This document shows, one piece after another, positions 21,376-25,496 of a stretch of 25,496 nt of DNA. The notes beneath the pieces were generated by a model. That model saw only the letters and a program-made list of their open reading frames with translations, did not search any database and had not been told where the DNA came from. The DNA comes from an uncultured Azohydromonas sp. (GTDB lineage Bacteria; Pseudomonadota; Gammaproteobacteria; Burkholderiales; Burkholderiaceae_C), in the NCBI RefSeq assembly GCF_937926365.1, contig NZ_CALAOH010000011.1, positions 1-25,496 of the forward strand, given 5' to 3'. The stretch's first letter is position 1. Every line of letters begins with the position of its first letter. The position numbers and the translations under genes are program-made.

Positions 21376-22461
21376 ATGGCCAAGGACAAGAGCTACAGGA
21401 TTGCCGTCATCCCCGGCGACGGCATCGGCAAGGAAGTGATGCCCGAGGGGCTGCGCAGCGTGCAGGCCGCGGCGGACAAGTTCGGCATCGCGCTGGAGCT
21501 CACGCACATCGACTGGGCCAGCTGCGACTACTACCAGGCGCACGGAAAGATGATGCCGGACGACTGGAAGGCCCAGCTCCAGGGCCTGGACGCCATCTTC
21601 TTCGGCGCCGTGGGCTGGCCGGCGACGGTGCCGGACCACGTCTCCCTGTGGGGCTCGCTGCTGAAGTTCCGCCGCGAGTTCGACCAGTACATCAACCTGC
21701 GCCCGGTGCGGCTGTTCGAGGGCGTGCCCTGCCCGCTGGCCGGGCGCAAGGCCGGTGACATCGACTTCTTCGTGGTGCGCGAGAACACCGAGGGCGAGTA
21801 CACGAACCTGGGCGGGCGCATCTACGAGGGCACCGAGCGCGAGATCGTGATCCAGGAGTCGGTGTTCTCCCGCCACGGCACCGAACGCGTGCTCAGGTAC
21901 GCTTTCGAGCTGGCGCAGTCGCGCGTGCGCAAGAAGCTCACCGTCGCCACCAAGAGCAACGGCATCGCGGTGAGCATGCCCTGGTGGGACGAGCGCGCCG
22001 ACGAGATCGGCCGCCGCTACCCGGAGGTGGCGGTGGACAAGCAGCACATCGACATCCTCAGCGCCCGCTTCGTGCTGCAGCCGGACCGCTTCGACGTGGT
22101 GGTCGCCAGCAACCTCTTCGGCGACATCCTGTCGGACCTGGGCCCGGCCTGCACCGGCACCATCGGCCTGGCCCCTTCCGCCAACCTCGACCCCGAGCGC
22201 CGCTTCCCGTCGCTGTTCGAGCCCGTGCACGGCTCGGCGCCGGACATCTACGGCCAGAACATCGCCAACCCGGTGGCCATGGTCTGGTCCGGCGCGCTGA
22301 TGCTGGACTTCCTCACCCACGGCCAGGGCGCCGGGCGCGCGGCGCACGACGCCATCGTCAAGGCCATCGAGACCGTGCTGCGCGAGGGCCCGCGCACGCG
22401 CGACCTGGGCGGCAACGCCAACACCACCGAGATGGGCCAGGCGATCGCGGCGCTGATCTGA
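21376..22461 (+). CDS. ttuC: Tartrate dehydrogenase / D-malate dehydrogenase (TtuC/DmlA family)
   Basis: The 361-residue beta-decarboxylating dehydrogenase is NAD- and divalent-metal-dependent and acts on tartrate, D-malate or related C4 acids. Family blocks include RIAVIPGDGIGKEVMPEGLR, FFGAVGWPATVPDHVSLWGS, DFFVVRENTEGEYTNLGGRI, VATKSNGI (catalytic Lys), DVVVASNLFGDILSDLG (metal-binding Asp residues) and EPVHGSAPDIYGQNIANP. The DHVSLWGSLL motif separates it from isopropylmalate dehydrogenase. Length equals E. coli DmlA. GGAG lies 8 nt before the ATG at 21376. An upstream in-frame start at 21334 is rejected. Confidence 0.93.
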   Translation: MAKDKSYRIAVIPGDGIGKEVMPEGLRSVQAAADKFGIALELTHIDWASCDYYQAHGKMMPDDWKAQLQGLDAIFFGAVGWPATVPDHVSLWGSLLKFRREFDQYINLRPVRLFEGVPCPLAGRKAGDIDFFVVRENTEGEYTNLGGRIYEGTEREIVIQESVFSRHGTERVLRYAFELAQSRVRKKLTVATKSNGIAVSMPWWDERADEIGRRYPEVAVDKQHIDILSARFVLQPDRFDVVVASNLFGDILSDLGPACTGTIGLAPSANLDPERRFPSLFEPVHGSAPDIYGQNIANPVAMVWSGALMLDFLTHGQGAGRAAHDAIVKAIETVLREGPRTRDLGGNANTTEMGQAIAALI

Positions 22462-22462
22462 T

Positions 22463-22495
22463 CTGAGCGCGCCGCCAGGCAGCGCGGCGGCTCAG
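22463..22495. terminator. Bidirectional hairpin between convergent genes
   Basis: CTGAGC, one bulged G and CGCCGC pair with GCGGCG and GCTCAG, giving 12 bp around an 8-nt loop. It starts two bases after the dehydrogenase stop and overlaps the stop of the GGDEF-EAL gene. No T-tract is present. Confidence 0.5.
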
Positions 22496-24588
22496 GGCAG
22501 GACCGGGCCGAGCTGCCGGCGCTGCAGCAGCGCCTTGGCGTCCGTCGCTTCCACCGCCTTGGCATACAGCCAGCCCTGCGCCCGCGCGCAGCTCAGCGAG
22601 CGCAGCGTGCGGGCCTGGGCCTCCGTCTCCACGCCCTCGGCCACCACCTCCAGGTCCAGCACCTGCGCCACCTGCAGCGCCGCCTTGACCACCGCGAGGT
22701 GGTAGGGGCTGGTCTCGATCTCGTTGATGAAGCTGCGGTCGAGCTTGACCTGCTGCACCGGCAATCGGTGCAGCGCCGCCAGCGAGGAGTAGCCGGTGCC
22801 GAAGTCGTCCAGCGACAGCCGGCAGCCCAGCTCCCGCAGCCGATGCAGTACCTGCAGCGACGACCCATCGTCCTCGACCATGGCCAGGCTCTCCGTCACC
22901 TCCAGCTGCAGCCGCTGCGGCGGCATTCCGAGCTCGGCCAGCAGCCGCTCGATGCGCCCGGGCAGTGTCGTGTCCGAGAGCTGCGCACGGCTGAGGTTGA
23001 CCGACAGCCGTTGCCCTGCCGTTGGTGCGTGCGCATCCCACGACATGAACTGCGTGCAGGCTTGGCGCAGGATCAGCTCGCCCAGCACCGCGATCTGCCC
23101 GCTGTCCTCCGCCACCGGTATGAACTGCGCCGGGTTGATGAAGCCTTGTTCGGGGTCGCGCCAGCGCGCCAGTGCCTCGAAGCCGGTGATCGCGCCGCTG
23201 GCAATGTCCACGATCGGCTGGAAGACCGGGAACACCCGGCCCTCGATCGTGAGCGCATGGCGCAGTTGGGTTTCCAGGCTCATGGCGCTGGCCACGCGTT
23301 CCTGCATGGCGGGCTCGAACAACACCCAGCGGCTGCGTCCGCTGCGCTTGGCTTCGTACATGGCGGTGTCCGAATCTCGCAGCAACTGTTCGGGCTCGCT
23401 GTGCGGGTCGGCCAGCACCACGCCCATGCTGACCGTCAGCACCAGCTCCTGGCCGCCCAGCTGGTAGGGCTGGGCCAGTGCCCGCACCAGCCGCTCCGCC
23501 AGCGTGGCTGCGTCGGTGGGGGTGCGCACGCCGTCGGCGATCACCACGAACTCGTCGCCGCCCAGACGCGCTGCCACGTAGGAAGCCGTGCCGTCAGCCG
23601 GGCTGGCCGCGTCCCGCTCCTGCTTCGCGATCACGTCGCCCGGGCGCAGGCAGCCGCGCAGCCGCTGCGACACCATCCGCAGCAACTGGTCGCCGACGCC
23701 GTGGCCCAGGCTGTCATTGATCTGCTTGAAGCGGTCGCAGTCCATGAACAGCATCGCGAAGGGCCGCTGTTCCATCAGGCGCTGCGCCAGTTGCGACAGC
23801 AGCCCGCTGCGGTTGAACAGCGAGGTCAGGCTGTCCGTTTCGGCACGCCAGGTCAGCTCGTGCAGCAGGCGCTCGCGTTCGGTCACGTCCACCAGCACGC
23901 AATGCCAGGGGCCTGCCGCCATGCGCCGCTGCGCGGCCAGCTCGATGCGGCGCTGCGGCCAGCGCCGCGGCTGCAGCACCACCAGCCAGCGGGGCGCGTC
24001 CTGGCTTTCCGCCTGTTCCAGGCTGTCCTGCAAGGCCTGCCGGCTCTCCGGGGTAAGGCTCTCCAGCAGCGCCGCCGCATCGGCCAGAACCTGGGCATGG
24101 GTGACGCCCAGCAGATCCAGCAGCGGGCCGCTGGCGTACGGAAACTGCATCCGCTCGCCCACGCGCTGCACCTGCAGGATGGCGCCCGGCATGGCGTCCA
24201 GGCTGTCCTGCGCCCGGCGCAGCTGCGCCATCAGCTGCGCGCGCTCGGCGCCCGGCACCACCAACGCGACGTAAGCCTGCCCGCCAGGGCCGTCGTGCCG
24301 GCGCCAGAAGCTCAGCAGCTGCGCAGGTGCTGAGCCTTCCTGCACCTCCAGTGCCACCTCGTCGAGCGCGCCGGTGCGCTTCAGCTCAGGCCAACGCGTG
24401 AGCTCCCACCGCAGCCGCTCCGCCGAGGTCAGCCGCTCGGCGATGGGGCCGGGCGGCAAGCAGTGCCCAGGCAGACCGGGCAGCGCAGCGGGGTGCAGCA
24501 GCCGTCCATCCGCATCGACACGCCAAGTGGTGACCGGTAGGTCCGAAGCGCCGCCGGTTGGCAAGGCTTGAGCGAGGTCCAGGCTCAC
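22492..24588 (-). CDS. PAS-GGDEF-EAL c-di-GMP turnover protein
   Basis: The 698-residue cytosolic protein has a PAS-like sensory region (about 140-250, with SLDAMPGAILQVQRVGERMQ). The GGDEF domain starts at DSLTSLFNRSGLL, contains DCDRFKQINDSLGHGVGDQL, and has GGDEF at 343-347. The EAL domain has EAL at 471-473, plus NLSRAQLSD, QLEVTESLAM, DDFGTGYSSLAAL, KLDRSFI and EGVETEAQ. Both motifs look catalytically intact. The loop before GGDEF has an insertion (KQERDAASPADGTASY) and lacks the RxxD inhibitory site. Net activity cannot be predicted. GTG 24588 is preceded by GGGGAGG at good distance; a longer frame to 24738 lacks such a signal. The HlyD gene is divergent. Confidence 0.9.
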   Translation of the reverse strand: MSLDLAQALPTGGASDLPVTTWRVDADGRLLHPAALPGLPGHCLPPGPIAERLTSAERLRWELTRWPELKRTGALDEVALEVQEGSAPAQLLSFWRRHDGPGGQAYVALVVPGAERAQLMAQLRRAQDSLDAMPGAILQVQRVGERMQFPYASGPLLDLLGVTHAQVLADAAALLESLTPESRQALQDSLEQAESQDAPRWLVVLQPRRWPQRRIELAAQRRMAAGPWHCVLVDVTERERLLHELTWRAETDSLTSLFNRSGLLSQLAQRLMEQRPFAMLFMDCDRFKQINDSLGHGVGDQLLRMVSQRLRGCLRPGDVIAKQERDAASPADGTASYVAARLGGDEFVVIADGVRTPTDAATLAERLVRALAQPYQLGGQELVLTVSMGVVLADPHSEPEQLLRDSDTAMYEAKRSGRSRWVLFEPAMQERVASAMSLETQLRHALTIEGRVFPVFQPIVDIASGAITGFEALARWRDPEQGFINPAQFIPVAEDSGQIAVLGELILRQACTQFMSWDAHAPTAGQRLSVNLSRAQLSDTTLPGRIERLLAELGMPPQRLQLEVTESLAMVEDDGSSLQVLHRLRELGCRLSLDDFGTGYSSLAALHRLPVQQVKLDRSFINEIETSPYHLAVVKAALQVAQVLDLEVVAEGVETEAQARTLRSLSCARAQGWLYAKAVEATDAKALLQRRQLGPVLP

Positions 24589-24983
24589 GCCGCGATCCTC
24601 CCCAGTGCCGCTGCCGCACCGGCGCAGGGCGCAGGGGGCGGTTCGCCCGAGCTCTTGATCTTGAATATGCAGATTCTTCAGCTGCGACACCGGCGACTTC
24701 CCTTGCAAAGACTCCCGCTCCCGTTCCCACCGAGCCAAGCCGGTTCAGGACCAGAGGGGCGCGCAGGTCATCGTCCGGGCAAGGACATAGTTGATACCCG
24801 GCGGCGCATCAAGCCGGGTTACTTGCGAAGTTGGTCCCCAGAAGCGGGAAGCCTGCCAACTATTCACGCGCCGTTCGGCGGGGACGCCAGCCTTCCCGGA
24901 AGGCGAGGCGAGGATTCATGTCGCTGCCGGGCATCCGGTTCTTTGCCATGACACTCCGCTGACTTCGCCATCGCAGTCCCGCC
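24589..24983. other. Divergent intergenic region with interleaved inverted repeats
   Basis: 395 bp without a supportable gene, carrying the promoters of the GGDEF-EAL and HlyD-type genes. At 24791-24819 the blocks TTGAT, ACCCGGC, ATCAA and GCCGGGT follow each other as two interleaved inverted repeats. Nothing else is recognised. Confidence 0.45.
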
Positions 24984-25496
24984 ATGACCAAGAAGATCGC
25001 AGTTCTCGCGCTCCTGCTGGCGCTGTTCGCCGCCACGGTGCTGGGCTGGCGCCGGCTCCACCCGCCGGCGGACGCACGGCAGCTCACGCTCTACGGCAAC
25101 GTGGACATCCGCCAGGTCTCGCTGGCCTTCGAGGGCAGCGACCGCGTGGCGCAGATGCGGGTGGAGGAGGGCGAGCACGTGCAGGCCGGGCAGGTGCTGG
25201 CGGTGCTGGACACGCGCACCGCCACGCTGCGGCTGGCGCAGGCCGAGGCCCAGGTCGCGGTGTTGGAGCAGGCGCTGCGGGCGCTGCGCAGCGGTAGCCG
25301 CCCGGAGGAGATCGGTCAGGCCGCGGCGCAGACCGCGGGCGCGCAGGCCGAGGCACAGCGCGCCCGGCTGCAGCTCGAACGCCTGGAAGGCGCCGCCGCC
25401 GGCACGGACAGGCGCGGCGTCAGCCCGCAGGACCTGGACAACGCCCGCGCGCAGTGGCGCGTGGCGCAATCGCGGCTGGAGGCCGCGCGGCAGGCC
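24984..25496 (+). CDS. HlyD-family periplasmic adaptor (3' part outside window)
   Basis: The first 171 residues of a membrane-fusion protein for an ABC or tripartite efflux pump. An N-terminal membrane anchor (KKIAVLALLLALFAATVLGW) is followed by the first lipoyl/barrel-sandwich half, LTLYGNVDIRQVSLAFEGSD and RVEEGEHVQAGQVLAVLDTR. A helical hairpin then begins (LAQAEAQVAVLEQALRALRSG, RPEEIGQAAAQTAGAQAEAQ). The GNVDIRQVSLAF segment is typical of the YbhG subgroup, which works with ABC-2 permeases. The gene is cut by the window end. ATG 24984 places the anchor correctly; no strong Shine-Dalgarno sequence is seen. Confidence 0.92.
   Translation, partial: MTKKIAVLALLLALFAATVLGWRRLHPPADARQLTLYGNVDIRQVSLAFEGSDRVAQMRVEEGEHVQAGQVLAVLDTRTATLRLAQAEAQVAVLEQALRALRSGSRPEEIGQAAAQTAGAQAEAQRARLQLERLEGAAAGTDRRGVSPQDLDNARAQWRVAQSRLEAARQA

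Noticed and set aside
24791..24819. H-type RNA pseudoknot
   Set aside because: The blocks have pseudoknot order, but two of the three connecting loops would be zero length, which is not sterically feasible for both stems at once.

Overview
The window is GC-rich DNA whose gene content fits a Burkholderiales bacterium, most likely Comamonadaceae or a close relative. Supporting genes are a phasin, OpgD, an EpsL-type outer-membrane barrel, a RibH2-type lumazine synthase, a TtuC/DmlA dehydrogenase and a RepA-ParA-ParB set like those on secondary chromosomes of Ralstonia and Cupriavidus. The genus cannot be fixed from the sequence alone. No rRNA, tRNA, CRISPR array or intact insertion sequence was seen.

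Left part (1-9.1 kb): a truncated winged-helix regulator, an endonuclease III-like glycosylase behind opgD, a lipoprotein resembling a clan-A glycoside hydrolase, and an EpsL-like barrel form a minus-strand, envelope-glycan-flavoured block. Then come a glutaredoxin, a small membrane protein, a phasin with a clear terminator, a MarR regulator and a small Tyr/Trp/Gly-rich lipoprotein.

Middle (9.1-12.2 kb): a minus-strand stretch carries what look like gene remnants, a 26-residue GT25-like N-terminus and an MsbA-like transmembrane fragment in an ORF without an ATPase domain. Next is a perfect 16-bp LexA-type palindrome just upstream of an unrecognised two-part protein, then a GAF-like/GGDEF diguanylate cyclase.

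Core (12.2-18.6 kb): a replication and partition module. A minus-strand operon repA-parA-parB is preceded by an AT-rich segment with three tandem 9-mers and by twelve copies of a 17-bp iteron (consensus GGTGACCATTCATGGGA), six of them phased at 21-22 bp. Two phased copies contain DnaA-box-like 9-mers. A thirteenth copy touches the preferred repA start codon, and five more lie in mixed orientation about 2 kb beyond parB, in a 2.1-kb block with no credible gene. This looks like the origin of a chromid, a megaplasmid, or an integrated secondary replicon.

Right part (18.6-25.5 kb): an FMN riboswitch controls ribH-ribA. REP-like hairpins separate these from a LysR regulator that is divergent from a tartrate/D-malate dehydrogenase gene. 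A GGDEF-EAL protein and a truncated HlyD-type adaptor end the window.

Most notable are the iteron system on both sides of rep-par, the iteron/DnaA-box composites, the SOS-box-like site before an unknown gene, the gene remnants, and a possible leader-to-P4 pairing in the FMN riboswitch.
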